From: JAGXRK01 sp963804005 | GTDB lineage: Bacteria > Bacteroidota > Ignavibacteria > Ignavibacteriales > Ignavibacteriaceae | Assembly: GCA_963804005.1 (NCBI GenBank) | Contig: CAWDOP010000011.1 | Location: forward strand, 1 to 64,000 | DNA length: 64,000 nt | Direction of reading: 5' to 3' | Part shown: positions 25,780-35,643 of the stretch, piece after piece | Position numbering within the stretch: position 1 is the stretch's first letter | Layout of the letters: each line of letters begins with the position of its first letter | Position numbers and translations under genes: made by a program | Notes under the pieces: generated by a model | Database searches by the model: none | The model's input: only the letters and a program-made list of their open reading frames with translations | Told to the model about the DNA's origin: nothing

Positions 25780-27855
25780 ATGAAAAAAACATTCATTTTT
25801 TTGCTTCTGCCAATTATCTCGATTTTATTCCAAGGGTGTAAAACCGAAATGAAAGAAGCAGAATTAATTCCAAGAAACGTTTTGTTTGGTAATCCTGATA
25901 AAGCGTCTCTTAATATAAGTCCCGATGGGAAACATATCAGCTATTTAGCCCCTGTAAACGGAGTATTAAACGTATGGGTTGCACCAAAAGATGATCCTTC
26001 AAGCGCTGTTGCAGTAACAAACGATACTCTTCGCGGAATAAGAATTTACTTTTGGGCTTATACAAACGACCGCATTTTATATTTACAGGACTTAGGCGGA
26101 GATGAAAACTGGCAGCTCCATGCAGTTAATATCGAAACAAAAGAAGACAAGAACCTTACACCATTTGAGGAAATTCTTGGCCCCGATGGAAAGCCTGTGA
26201 CTTTGCCTAATGGAAAGAAACTCAGACCGACCACACAAATTCAGGAAGTAAGTTATAGATTTCCCGACGAAATCCTTATCGGGCTTAACACAAGAAATCC
26301 ACAGTACCACGATATTTACAGAATAAACATACTTAGTGGACAAATGACTATTGCCCAGCAAAACGATCAATTTATGAGCTTTCAAACCGATGATGATTAC
26401 GTTGTGAGATATGCTATGAAGATGACTCCCGATGGCGGCAACGAAATGTTTGTTCCCGATGGTAGCGGCGGTTGGAAATCATTTGATAAAATTCCAATGG
26501 AAGATATGATGACAACAGCTCCTGTTACATTCGATGAGACGGGTAAAATTCTTTATATGATTGACAGCCGCGGAAGAAATACAGCGGCATTAATATCCAA
26601 TAATCTTGAAACCGGTGAGAAAAAAATTATTTATGAAAATTCCAGAGCAGATATAAGCCGTATAATGATGCATTCTGTTAAAAAAGTAATTGAGGCCGCT
26701 GCCAGCAATTACGAAAAAACCGAATGGACAATACTGGATGAATCCATTAAGGCTGATCTTGATTATCTTAAAACTCTTGAAAACGCTGAAGTAAACGTTA
26801 CTGGCCGAACACTTGATGATAATATGTGGACAGTTGCATTTACAGTAGACAACGGTCCCGTCAAATATTATCTCTACGATCGTTCAAATAAAAAAGCAAC
26901 TTTTATGTTCACCAACAGAAAAGCTCTGGAAGGATTACAGCTATCATATATTAATCCTGTTGTAATTAAATCCAGAGACAACTTAAATCTCGTTAGTTAT
27001 TTAACACTTCCTCTTTGGACTGATCCCGATAACGATGCTCGTCCCAATAAGCCGTTACCAATGATTTTACTTGTTCACGGCGGACCCTGGGCTCGCGACG
27101 GATGGGGTTATAATCCAATTCACCAATGGCTATCTAACCGGGGATACGCTGTTCTAAGTGTTAACTTCCGCGGTTCATCCGGATTCGGAAAGGATTTTAT
27201 TAATGCTGGAAATAAAGAGTGGGCAGGCAAAATGCATGATGACTTATTAGACGCTGTTAATTGGGCTGTTGAAGAAGGGGTCGCTGATAAAGAAAAAGTT
27301 GCAATAATGGGTGGCAGCTATGGCGGATATGCAACTCTGGTTGGATTAACATTTACACCAGATGAATTTGCTTGCGGAGTTGATATTGTAGGTCCATCAA
27401 ATCTAAATACTTTGCTGGAAACTATTCCACCTTACTGGGCACCATTGATAGAAATGTTCGCAACGCGCATGGGCGATAACCGCACTGAAGAAGGAAAAGA
27501 ATTCCTTGAATCTATTTCTCCATTGTTTAAAGTTGATAATATTAAAAGACCTTTACTCATAGGGCAGGGAGCGAACGATCCGCGTGTTAAACAGACAGAA
27601 TCTGATCAGATCGTTAAAGCCATGCAGGAGAAAAACATTCCTGTTACCTATGTTCTTTTCCCGGATGAAGGACATGGTTTTGCACGTCCAGAAAATAGCC
27701 TTTCCTTCTTTGCGGTAACAGATCTGTTTCTGGCAAAACATCTTGGAGGAAGATCCGAGCAAATAGGAGAGGACTTTAATGGTTCAAGCATTCAAATACC
27801 AAATGGAAGTGATCAGATCGAATCTTTAGGGGAAGCCATAAATAAAGATAAGTGA
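25780..27855 (+). CDS. S9-family prolyl oligopeptidase-like peptidase (lipoprotein)
   Basis: The 691-residue protein has a lipoprotein signal (KKTFIFLLLPIISILFQGC, lipobox Cys about 22). A seven-bladed beta-propeller region follows to about residue 400. The C-terminal alpha/beta hydrolase carries S513 in GGSYGGYAT, D600 in GANDPR and H632 in DEGHGF. Such enzymes release dipeptides or process small peptides, here probably anchored to an envelope membrane. The start has an AAGGAG site. It ends in a strong terminator. Confidence 0.94.
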   Translation: MKKTFIFLLLPIISILFQGCKTEMKEAELIPRNVLFGNPDKASLNISPDGKHISYLAPVNGVLNVWVAPKDDPSSAVAVTNDTLRGIRIYFWAYTNDRILYLQDLGGDENWQLHAVNIETKEDKNLTPFEEILGPDGKPVTLPNGKKLRPTTQIQEVSYRFPDEILIGLNTRNPQYHDIYRINILSGQMTIAQQNDQFMSFQTDDDYVVRYAMKMTPDGGNEMFVPDGSGGWKSFDKIPMEDMMTTAPVTFDETGKILYMIDSRGRNTAALISNNLETGEKKIIYENSRADISRIMMHSVKKVIEAAASNYEKTEWTILDESIKADLDYLKTLENAEVNVTGRTLDDNMWTVAFTVDNGPVKYYLYDRSNKKATFMFTNRKALEGLQLSYINPVVIKSRDNLNLVSYLTLPLWTDPDNDARPNKPLPMILLVHGGPWARDGWGYNPIHQWLSNRGYAVLSVNFRGSSGFGKDFINAGNKEWAGKMHDDLLDAVNWAVEEGVADKEKVAIMGGSYGGYATLVGLTFTPDEFACGVDIVGPSNLNTLLETIPPYWAPLIEMFATRMGDNRTEEGKEFLESISPLFKVDNIKRPLLIGQGANDPRVKQTESDQIVKAMQEKNIPVTYVLFPDEGHGFARPENSLSFFAVTDLFLAKHLGGRSEQIGEDFNGSSIQIPNGSDQIESLGEAINKDK

Positions 27856-27879
27856 TCCTAAGCATAATGTATTTAACCT

Positions 27880-27910
27880 AAGGGCGATATAACTTGTCGC
27901 CCTTTGTTTT
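27880..27910 (+). terminator. Terminator after the S9 peptidase
   Basis: AAGGGCGA and TCGCCCTT form an 8-bp stem, followed by TGTTTT. Confidence 0.85.
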
Positions 27911-27943
27911 AACAAAGCAGAATAATTAAAACGATTCCCGCCG

Positions 27944-28342
27944 ATGAATATTATGATTTTGATAAATGCGCTCATTCCGTGGTGTATATTAGTTGTACTT
28001 GCAATTATTAATGGGGCTTTTCGTCAGAAAGTTATTTTGCCAAAAGTAGGAGAGCAAAAAGCACACGTAATCAGCACAATTACTTTTATCTTAATGCAGT
28101 TTCTCGTTATTTGCTTTTATATAAAGTTAAATTCAATTACAGACATATCAATTCTTTTAATTATAGGTTTGTACTGGATAGTTTTAACTGTTCTGTTTGA
28201 ATTTGTATTTGGACACTATGTAATGAAACATCCGTGGAAAAAACTCCTTGCTGATTATAATGTTTTTAAAGGAAGACTATGGCTTTTTGTTCTGATAAAT
28301 AATTTAGCTGCACCATTAATTGCTGGTAAAATTTTACAATAA
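27944..28342 (+). CDS. Small integral membrane protein of unknown function
   Basis: A 132-residue protein with about four hydrophobic helices (roughly 5-24, 43-61, 68-92 and 112-130) and a short GHYVMKHPWKKLLADYNVFKGRLW loop. I recognise no named family with confidence. It lies 53 bases before an acyl-ACP thioesterase gene on the same strand; the two may share a transcript. Confidence 0.7.
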   Translation: MNIMILINALIPWCILVVLAIINGAFRQKVILPKVGEQKAHVISTITFILMQFLVICFYIKLNSITDISILLIIGLYWIVLTVLFEFVFGHYVMKHPWKKLLADYNVFKGRLWLFVLINNLAAPLIAGKILQ

Positions 28343-28395
28343 TTATAATTGCTCGCCACTAAAAAGCTCGGACACAGAAAGTAAAGGATAAAACA

Positions 28396-29130
28396 TTGAA
28401 CAACTTTTACGAAGAAACAAAAACCATTCGCGCTTATGATGTTGATTTCAACAACCGATTGAAAATTAATTCAATTTTAAATTTTTTACAGGATGTTGCT
28501 TCTGTTCATGCCGATTCTCTGCAGCTCGGCTATTTACATCTTCTTAAACACGATCTCGCCTGGGTTCTTTCATGGATCAGGCTGGAAATAGATCATTATC
28601 CTTCCTTCGGGGATAACATCATTCTAAAAACATGGCCTAAATGCAAACACAAGCTTTATTCTATGAGAGATTTTTTGATAAGAGATGAAGACGATCGTGT
28701 GTTAGTAAAAGCAACAACGGCCTGGCTGCCTATAAATATAAAAACAAAACGGATTACAGACACAAAAAACTTACCGCAAGAAATAAACTATCAACCCGAT
28801 GATATTGCGCTTAATGAATTTCCCGAGAAGATATTTTCCGGTGATAAAAAAGAAACACTGTTAATTAAAAAATTTCGCTATACAGACATTGATGTTAATA
28901 AACATGTTAATAATACAAGATATATTGAGATGATTTTGGATAGTTACTCCACCGAACACCATAAAAACAATCTAATAAGAAGTATGGCTGCTTCATTTCT
29001 ATCAGAAAGTTTTTATGATGACGAAGTAGAGATTTGCCGTTCAGTAAAGAACGGGGTTGATATCATCGAAGGAATAAACATCAAAATTTCAAGAACGGTT
29101 TTTGCTGCACAAATCGAATGGTTTTCTTAA
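28396..29130 (+). CDS. Acyl-ACP thioesterase
   Basis: A 244-residue double hotdog-fold enzyme of the FatA/FatB-like family that releases free fatty acids from acyl carrier protein. The N-terminal half has DVDFNNRLKINSILNFLQDVASVHADSL and WVLSWIRLEID. The second hotdog contains DIDVNKHVNNTRYIEMILDSY, the catalytic N-x-H-V-N-N signature. It starts with TTG. It lies in the cytosol with no lipid genes nearby. Confidence 0.88.
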   Translation: MNNFYEETKTIRAYDVDFNNRLKINSILNFLQDVASVHADSLQLGYLHLLKHDLAWVLSWIRLEIDHYPSFGDNIILKTWPKCKHKLYSMRDFLIRDEDDRVLVKATTAWLPINIKTKRITDTKNLPQEINYQPDDIALNEFPEKIFSGDKKETLLIKKFRYTDIDVNKHVNNTRYIEMILDSYSTEHHKNNLIRSMAASFLSESFYDDEVEICRSVKNGVDIIEGINIKISRTVFAAQIEWFS

Positions 29131-29318
29131 AAATTATTATGTGCCGTTTATCATATATCATTACCATTTATAAAAATCATCGTCTTAAACACCCAATATT
29201 CAATTACTATTAAATAGTAAAATAGATTGATTTTGGAAGCTTAATTTTAATTGGAACAACTTTTAACTTTAGAATTAAGTCTAATCTGAAAATAGTATCT
29301 AAATAATTCGAGGAAACC

Positions 29319-31970
29319 ATGAAGTGTTTTTATTTTCTGATCCTGTCATTACTCATTCAATCTTCCTCGCTTATTACTGCCAAAAACGATTCAACTCAAA
29401 CAATAAAATCATACAGACTCACTGAATCTCTTGTAATTGACGGTGTTTTAAGTGAGCCGGTGTATTTAAACATGGCGGTAACAACATTTACTCAAAAAGA
29501 TCCTGACGAAGGAAAACCTGCCTCAGAAAAATCAGAAGTCTGGGTTTCTTATGACGATCATAATATTTATTTCAGCGGAAGATTCTCTGACTCCAATCCT
29601 GATTCAATTGATGCAACATTGATGCGTCGTGATAATGTTATTGAGTCAGATTGGTTGTTCGTCTACTTAGACACCTATAACGACGACAGAACAGGTTATT
29701 ATTTTGCTGTAAACGCGGGTGGTTCAATGGCTGATGGAACATTGTTTAATGATGATTGGGATGATAATTCCTGGGATGGGATTTGGGAGAATAAAACTAC
29801 TATTGATGAAAATGGCTGGAATGTAGAAATCAGAGTTCCTTTTACGCAATTAAGATTTAAAGAATCCGAGAAGATGGTTTGGGGAGTGAATTTTAATAGA
29901 GACATAAAACGCCGGCACGAAATGTCCTTTTATGTTATGGTCCCTAAAAATGAGAGCGGCTTTGTTTCTAAATTTGCAGATCTTGAAGGATTAGACGGGA
30001 TAAAACCGAAGCAGCGTTTTGAACTTCTTCCTTATTTTGTTCAGAAGGCTCAATATCTTGTTCACGATGAGAACGATCCATTCTATAAATTAAATCAGTA
30101 TAAAACTTCACTGGGAGCAGATTTAAAATTTAGTCTGGGCAGTAATTTAAATGTGGATGCAACATTCAATCCGGATTTTGGACAAGTGGAAGTTGATCCT
30201 GCTATTCTAAATCTTTCTGCATTTGAAACATTCTATGAGGAAAAAAGACCATTTTTTATTGAAGGATCAAATATTTTTATGTTCGGATACGGCGGAGCCA
30301 ATAATAATTGGGGATTTAATTTTAGTAATCCTGAATTATTTTATTCAAGGAGAATCGGCAGACCACCGCAGGGAAATGTTACCACACAAGGTTATGTTGA
30401 CTACCCGTCTGAGACAAGAATTCTTGGCGCAGCAAAGTTAACCGGGAAGATAGATGAATCATGGACCATTGGCGCACTTAGTTCCGTTACCGAAAGAACA
30501 TACGCAACTATACAACCAGAGGAGGGGGGAAGGGTTGATGAACAAGTTGAACCGTTTACACATTATGGAGTATTTAGATCGCAAAAAGAATTTAATTCGG
30601 GTAAGCAGGCAATAGGTGTGATTTTTACCTCCGTAAACAGAGATCTTAATAATGAAAATCTTAAACGTCGATTAAGCGATCAGGCCTATACTTTTGGTGC
30701 AGACGGCTGGACATTTTTAGATAAAGATGAAACTTATGTTATTACAGGTTCGGTCATCGGTTCTTACACTCAAGGATCAAAAGATTATCTTTTAAGATTA
30801 CAAAAACAGCCTTATCGATACATGCAAAGACCAGACAAGACTTACATGCCGCTCGACAGTAATAGAACTTCAATAGCCGGAATATTTTCAAGGGTGATGC
30901 TAAATAAGCAAAAGGGAAATTTCTATATCAATGCTGCGCTCGGGACAGTCTCTCCCGGATTTGAATACAACGATCTCGGATCTCAATGGATGGCAGATAG
31001 AATTAATGGTCATTTGGTAACCGGTTACAGATGGTTTGAACCCGATAAGATTTTTAGAAGAAAAAGTGTTTATCTAGGATATAGCAGAACTTCTGATTAT
31101 GAAGATAATATTGAAAGAAGCGGGTTCTATTTAACTTCATCTGCTGAGTTTTTAAACTATTGGGGAATTAATGCCAGTGTTTCCAATACTTTCAACTCTG
31201 TTTCCAAAACATTAACTCGGGGCGGACCAAAACTTAATATTCCACCAAATTATTCTTTTAATATCAGTGCATACACAGACAGCCGGGAAAAAATAATTGT
31301 TTCGCCTGGTGTAGGATATTGGCAAAATGAAATTGGAAGTACTGATTTTTGGGTTGAACTAGGGTTTGAATGGAAGCCAAGTTCACAAATAAGTTTTAAG
31401 TTTGGTCCTGAGTACTCTACAAACTTCACTTCATATCAATGGGTGGGAAATTTTGCAGATCAATACGCTATAAACACATACAGCGCCAGATATGTATTCG
31501 CTGATTTAAATCAAAAAATCTTATCCGCTAACATTCGGTTAAATTGGATTTTTACACCAACACTTAGTTTACAACTATATGTCCAGCCGCTATTAGCTGT
31601 TGGTGATTATGAAAAGTTTAAAGAGATAACTAATCCGCCGACACTTGAGGAAACGCAGTACGGTAGTGAGGGCACACAGATAAGTTATGATGCGGAGACA
31701 GAGACATACACAGTCGATCCTGATGCGGGGGGACCAGCCGAGACATTTAGTTTTGATAATCCGGATTTTAATTTCAAATCCCTGCGCGGTAATCTGGTTT
31801 TAAGGTGGGAAGTTTTACCCGGTTCTGTGTTTTATTTTGCCTGGACAAACAGCAGAATGAATTTTGAAAATCCCGGTGAATTTAATTTCAAGAATGATTT
31901 TAGCAATCTCATTAATGCGGATTCTGATAATGTGTTCCTGGTTAAGTTTTCTTATTGGATAGACTTTTAA
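29319..31970 (+). CDS. DUF5916 protein with N-terminal CBM9-like domain
   Basis: An 883-residue secreted protein. A signal peptide (YFLILSLLIQSSSLITA) is followed by a carbohydrate-binding family 9-like domain (about 25-220: VIDGVLSEPVY, VWVSYDDHNIYFSGRF and NVEIRVPFTQLRF). A long beta-rich DUF5916 region follows, including EVDPAILNLSAFETFYEEKRPFFIEG. Alternating aromatic strands run to the C-terminal WIDF, which suggests an outer-membrane beta-barrel. In Bacteroidota such proteins accompany surface glycan or protein handling, but the substrate is unknown. It has its own 188-base upstream region. Confidence 0.87.
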   Translation: MKCFYFLILSLLIQSSSLITAKNDSTQTIKSYRLTESLVIDGVLSEPVYLNMAVTTFTQKDPDEGKPASEKSEVWVSYDDHNIYFSGRFSDSNPDSIDATLMRRDNVIESDWLFVYLDTYNDDRTGYYFAVNAGGSMADGTLFNDDWDDNSWDGIWENKTTIDENGWNVEIRVPFTQLRFKESEKMVWGVNFNRDIKRRHEMSFYVMVPKNESGFVSKFADLEGLDGIKPKQRFELLPYFVQKAQYLVHDENDPFYKLNQYKTSLGADLKFSLGSNLNVDATFNPDFGQVEVDPAILNLSAFETFYEEKRPFFIEGSNIFMFGYGGANNNWGFNFSNPELFYSRRIGRPPQGNVTTQGYVDYPSETRILGAAKLTGKIDESWTIGALSSVTERTYATIQPEEGGRVDEQVEPFTHYGVFRSQKEFNSGKQAIGVIFTSVNRDLNNENLKRRLSDQAYTFGADGWTFLDKDETYVITGSVIGSYTQGSKDYLLRLQKQPYRYMQRPDKTYMPLDSNRTSIAGIFSRVMLNKQKGNFYINAALGTVSPGFEYNDLGSQWMADRINGHLVTGYRWFEPDKIFRRKSVYLGYSRTSDYEDNIERSGFYLTSSAEFLNYWGINASVSNTFNSVSKTLTRGGPKLNIPPNYSFNISAYTDSREKIIVSPGVGYWQNEIGSTDFWVELGFEWKPSSQISFKFGPEYSTNFTSYQWVGNFADQYAINTYSARYVFADLNQKILSANIRLNWIFTPTLSLQLYVQPLLAVGDYEKFKEITNPPTLEETQYGSEGTQISYDAETETYTVDPDAGGPAETFSFDNPDFNFKSLRGNLVLRWEVLPGSVFYFAWTNSRMNFENPGEFNFKNDFSNLINADSDNVFLVKFSYWIDF

Positions 31971-31976
31971 TAATAC

Positions 31977-31999
31977 GGGTGCGGTCAAAGCACCCTTAA
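31977..31999 (+). terminator. Weak terminator after the DUF5916 gene
   Basis: GGGTGC and GCACCC form a 6-bp stem followed by TTAAT. The T-tract is short. Confidence 0.5.
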
Positions 32000-32118
32000 T
32001 CAAACATTAATTTATTCACTAATAGAATAAAATCTTGCACTTGCGGATAATGTATATGATGGGTTTACTTCCGAATATAAGAGAGTTAAATAATTTTTAC
32101 TCTTCGGCCAAATAGACC

Positions 32119-32682
32119 ATGGATATAACAAAAACTCTCTGCCTTGCAAACAGGAAAGAACTTCGCTCCTGGTTTAAAAAGAATCATAAAACAGAAAAGG
32201 AAATCTGGTTAATCTACTATAAAAAACACACCGGTAAGCCCAGAATTCCTTATAATGATGCGGTAGAGGAGGCTTTATGTTATGGCTGGATAGACAGCAT
32301 TGTTAAAAAAATCGATGGTGAAAAATTTGCACAAAGATTTACTCCTCGTAAAAAGAATAGTCAGCTTTCTGATATGAATAAAGAAAGAATACGGCGCCTA
32401 GTAAAACAAAAGAAAATGACTGCTGTAGGACTCGGTGCAATAAATCATGTATTTACTGATTTTTCCGAAGATGAAAAGTTTAGCGTTGCGCCGGATATAC
32501 TAAAAGCACTTAAACAGGATAAAAATATTTGGAAGAACTTTCAGAAATTTCCAGCATCATATAAACGCATCCGTATTGGGTGGATAGAAGCAGCACGGAA
32601 ACGACCGGATATTCTTAATCAGCGTTTAAGATATTTTTTAAAAATGACAGCTAAGAATAAAATGTATGGAATGATTAGGTAG
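32119..32682 (+). CDS. YdeI/OmpD-associated family protein
   Basis: A 187-residue cytoplasmic protein. The conserved block LRSWFKKNHKTEKEIWLIYYKKHTGK, then YNDAVEEALCYGWIDSIVKKIDGEKFAQRFTPRK and WSxxN-like SQLSDMNKERIRRL, define the YdeI/YdhG family. E. coli-type members have been linked to peptide resistance, but the mechanism is not known. It stands alone. Confidence 0.85.
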   Translation: MDITKTLCLANRKELRSWFKKNHKTEKEIWLIYYKKHTGKPRIPYNDAVEEALCYGWIDSIVKKIDGEKFAQRFTPRKKNSQLSDMNKERIRRLVKQKKMTAVGLGAINHVFTDFSEDEKFSVAPDILKALKQDKNIWKNFQKFPASYKRIRIGWIEAARKRPDILNQRLRYFLKMTAKNKMYGMIR

Positions 32683-32740
32683 AGCTTGCTGTAAGCTACT
32701 ACTGAATTCTTTAAAATTATACGGTATAAACAGCCTTCAG

Positions 32741-33733
32741 CTAACCACTTATTTTTAATACTATCTTTCCGATATTTTTATTTTCTTCCATTCTCTTATG
32801 AGCTTCAGCAACATCCTGCCAATTATAAACTTTATCAATTACCGGTTTGATAACTCCCTTCCTGATTTTTTCAAAAGCAAAGTCTTTAAACTCTTTAGTT
32901 AGCTGGATTTGATAATCAAGAGAACGCGACCGAAGTGTTGAGCCAATTATTTTTAACCGTTTAACTAAGATCTGACGCATATCAAAATCTTCAACTTTGC
33001 TGCCGCCAAGTGTTGCAAGCTGAATTAATCTTCCGTTTCTTGTTAAAGATTCGATGTTATGCTTAAAATATGGTCCGCCGATAAAGTCGATTATAACGTC
33101 CGTGCCATAGTTATTTGTAAATTTTAAAACTTCATCTTTAAAGTTTTGAGACTTATAATCAATTGTTAAATCTGCGCCAAGTTCTTTACATATTTTATGT
33201 TTTTCAGCGGAAGCAGTAATGATAATTTTTGCGCCGATTTCTCTTGCTAGTTGGATTGCTGCCGTGCCGACTCCGCTTGCGCCAGCGTGAATTAAAACAA
33301 ATTCACCAGCCCTCAATTCTCCCAGCCAGATAAGTGATTGATATGCAGTAAGAAAAACCTCAGGTATTGCTGCGGCTTCTTCAAATGAAAGATTACCGGG
33401 AATTTCCGTTGCCATATTTTCGTGAATAACCGCATATTCTGCATAACCTCCGCCGGGAATCAATCCGAAAACGCTATCGCCTTTTTTCCATTTAAAAACT
33501 TTGGTGCCTACTTCTTCAACAACTCCGGATAATTCTAAGCCAAGTATGGGACTTGCACCAACGGGCGGAGGATATTTTCCTTCCCTTTGAAGAATATCCG
33601 CTCTGTTTAATGCCGTTGCTTTTACCTTAACAAGAATTTCGTTTTCACCGCATTCAGGTTTTCGCCATTCGCTCAACTTTAATTGATCGGAGCCGCCGGG
33701 TTTTGTAACTATTATTGCTTTCATCATTTCCAT
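32741..33733 (-). CDS. Zinc-independent NAD(P)H quinone oxidoreductase (PIG3/Qor type)
   Basis: A 330-residue medium-chain dehydrogenase. The N-terminal catalytic domain has ALNRADILQREGKYPPPVGASPILGLELSG, the PIG3-type signature. The Rossmann fold has HAGASGVGTAAIQLAREIGAKI. No zinc-binding Cys cluster is present. The family reduces quinones or related enones using NADPH. It is monocistronic on the minus strand; the 135 bases between it and the next gene show no clear element. Confidence 0.9.
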   Translation of the reverse strand: MEMMKAIIVTKPGGSDQLKLSEWRKPECGENEILVKVKATALNRADILQREGKYPPPVGASPILGLELSGVVEEVGTKVFKWKKGDSVFGLIPGGGYAEYAVIHENMATEIPGNLSFEEAAAIPEVFLTAYQSLIWLGELRAGEFVLIHAGASGVGTAAIQLAREIGAKIIITASAEKHKICKELGADLTIDYKSQNFKDEVLKFTNNYGTDVIIDFIGGPYFKHNIESLTRNGRLIQLATLGGSKVEDFDMRQILVKRLKIIGSTLRSRSLDYQIQLTKEFKDFAFEKIRKGVIKPVIDKVYNWQDVAEAHKRMEENKNIGKIVLKISG

Positions 33734-33868
33734 ACTGAATTAAAACTTGTAACTGCTGTAAATAGTGTGTGGATCCCCGAGGTTTCGACAGAAGGGAGCA
33801 ATTGGTTGGAGTATAGAGTTTGCCGAGCATTCACTGTTATTTGAAGTATATTTCCCCAAGCAAACCAC

Positions 33869-34960
33869 CTAATTGCTATCACATTTTGAAAGTATATCAA
33901 TCATTTTAAACATTAACCTGATTCCTTTACTGTGGAAGCGAAACTGATTTAAATTTCCAATTAAGTAAATATCCATTGCCGGATGATAAAACATAAAAGA
34001 TCCTATTGAGCCGGCATTTCCCCACACATTATATTTTTTTGGCATTAAAAGAGGAATTGTTCGGAAATTCATTAATCCGTAGCCATAATCAATCCCTATA
34101 GAAAATTTCGCCCAATTTTTCATTTTCTCAAAAGTATCTTCCCGAATAATCTCATGTGATACTAATGCTTTCATAAATTTTAGCAGATCTTCAGATGTAG
34201 TCACTATTCCACCACCAGCGTAATCTATGCTGAGGCTGCGGTATTGTGTCACATTTTTATTACCTGCATATAAATCAGCCACAGGGTAATTGTTTTTTAC
34301 CATTGATTCAGAATAATGAGCTAAATACGAATGATTCATTTGAAGAGGCTGAAAAATGTAATGTTGAAGCGCTTCATGAAAAGGTCTTGATGTTATTTTT
34401 TCAATAATTAATCCTAAAACATGATATCCTGTATCTGAATAATGAAATCCTTTTCCGGGAGGGAAATGTGATTGCAAATGCTCTTTAGACCATTGAATCG
34501 TTTCCTGTGGAGTCCAGAAACGGGATGGTTCATCAAAAATTATATCAATCATCGGCTTACCTTGTTTCGGTTTATCATCGAAATAGTCATGCAAACCTGA
34601 TGTATGATTCAATAAATGTTTAATCTTTATTTCGTTTGTATAATCCTTCCCCTTACAGATATGTAAGTTGTTCGATAGATTATTCTCCAAAAACTGAGTG
34701 ATTGTATCTTCGTAAGATATCATTTTCTTTTCAACCAAAATGCCAAGAAGAACAGATGTAAACGACTTACCTATACTGGCAATAAAATAAGGTTGCTGTG
34801 CATTAGCTGGCATATTGCCAGTTGAACCTTCTGCAACATTCATATGAATGCCGAGCTTTTCAGCATGGATTAACAAATATGCATTGTGTATTTTTTTGTT
34901 TTTCTGAACTATTTTGGTAAAAAGTTCCGCGATTAATAATTGGGCTTTTTCTTTATTCAT
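33869..34960 (-). CDS. Beta-lactamase-related serine hydrolase (class C / AmpC-like fold)
   Basis: A 363-residue protein of the Beta-lactamase (PF00144) family. It has SIGK (SxxK) in YFIASIGKSFTSVLLGILVEKKM and YSD in FHYSDTGYHVLGLIIEKI in place of the usual YxN. NHTSGLHDYFDD precedes the second motif. No signal peptide is evident, so it may be cytoplasmic. It follows the trpF-like gene by 3 bases in a three-gene operon. Confidence 0.87.
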   Translation of the reverse strand: MNKEKAQLLIAELFTKIVQKNKKIHNAYLLIHAEKLGIHMNVAEGSTGNMPANAQQPYFIASIGKSFTSVLLGILVEKKMISYEDTITQFLENNLSNNLHICKGKDYTNEIKIKHLLNHTSGLHDYFDDKPKQGKPMIDIIFDEPSRFWTPQETIQWSKEHLQSHFPPGKGFHYSDTGYHVLGLIIEKITSRPFHEALQHYIFQPLQMNHSYLAHYSESMVKNNYPVADLYAGNKNVTQYRSLSIDYAGGGIVTTSEDLLKFMKALVSHEIIREDTFEKMKNWAKFSIGIDYGYGLMNFRTIPLLMPKKYNVWGNAGSIGSFMFYHPAMDIYLIGNLNQFRFHSKGIRLMFKMIDILSKCDSN

Positions 34961-34963
34961 TTA

Positions 34964-35638
34964 CTAACACCTTCTTTTTAAGAAGATTCCACTAAAGAAT
35001 GATTTTAATTTTTCTTCATCAAGTTTACCGTTTGTTCTAACTCCGCTGCAAACATCTATTCCAAACGGTCCAATTTTTTCTATTGCTTCATGTACATTTT
35101 GCGGATTCAGTCCTCCCGCAAGAAACAAAGGAGTATTAACTTCTTCTCTGATCTTCTTACTTATATCCCAATTATGCTGCTTTCCGGTACCACCTAAAAC
35201 TTTTTCATCAAGATTTGGATTTCCTGAGTCCAGCAGCAAAGCATCAACATATTGCTCAACCGATTTGGCTTCCTCAATTGATCGTTCATTCAGAACATGA
35301 ATTACCTGCACGAGTTTAACCGTTGGCAATTTATTTCGCAGTTTTTTCAGTTCATCATAAGGAACGAAATCAACAAGTTGCAAAGTGTTTACATTTGTTT
35401 TTCTTTGTTGGGTAATAATTTTATCGGCTCTGCTTTCGCTGGTTAAGAGAAAAGTTGCAACCGGAGGAGGAGTTATCTTTACTATTTCCGTAATTAAATC
35501 TTCGTCTATTACTCCAGGTCCGCTTGGCATATTACTAACAAGTCCAAGCGCAGAGGCACCATATTTAATTGCCAGATTTGCTTCTTCAACAGAAGAGATG
35601 CAACATATCTTAACTCTAATCTTATCAAACGCAAGCAT
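34964..35638 (-). CDS. Phosphoribosylanthranilate isomerase-like protein
   Basis: A 224-residue TIM barrel related to TrpF, which isomerises N-(5-phosphoribosyl)anthranilate in tryptophan synthesis. The catalytic Cys is present in VKICCIS, with Cys in place of the usual Gly after it. The catalytic Asp is in ALLLDSGNP, and the phosphate-binding segments LAGGLNPQNV and GIDVCSGVRTNGK are intact. GTGKQHNWDISKKI is also family-typical. No other trp gene is nearby, and the neighbours are hydrolases, so either an orphan TrpF or a TrpF-derived enzyme is possible. Confidence 0.8.
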   Translation of the reverse strand: MLAFDKIRVKICCISSVEEANLAIKYGASALGLVSNMPSGPGVIDEDLITEIVKITPPPVATFLLTSESRADKIITQQRKTNVNTLQLVDFVPYDELKKLRNKLPTVKLVQVIHVLNERSIEEAKSVEQYVDALLLDSGNPNLDEKVLGGTGKQHNWDISKKIREEVNTPLFLAGGLNPQNVHEAIEKIGPFGIDVCSGVRTNGKLDEEKLKSFFSGIFLKRRC

Positions 35639-35643
35639 AACAA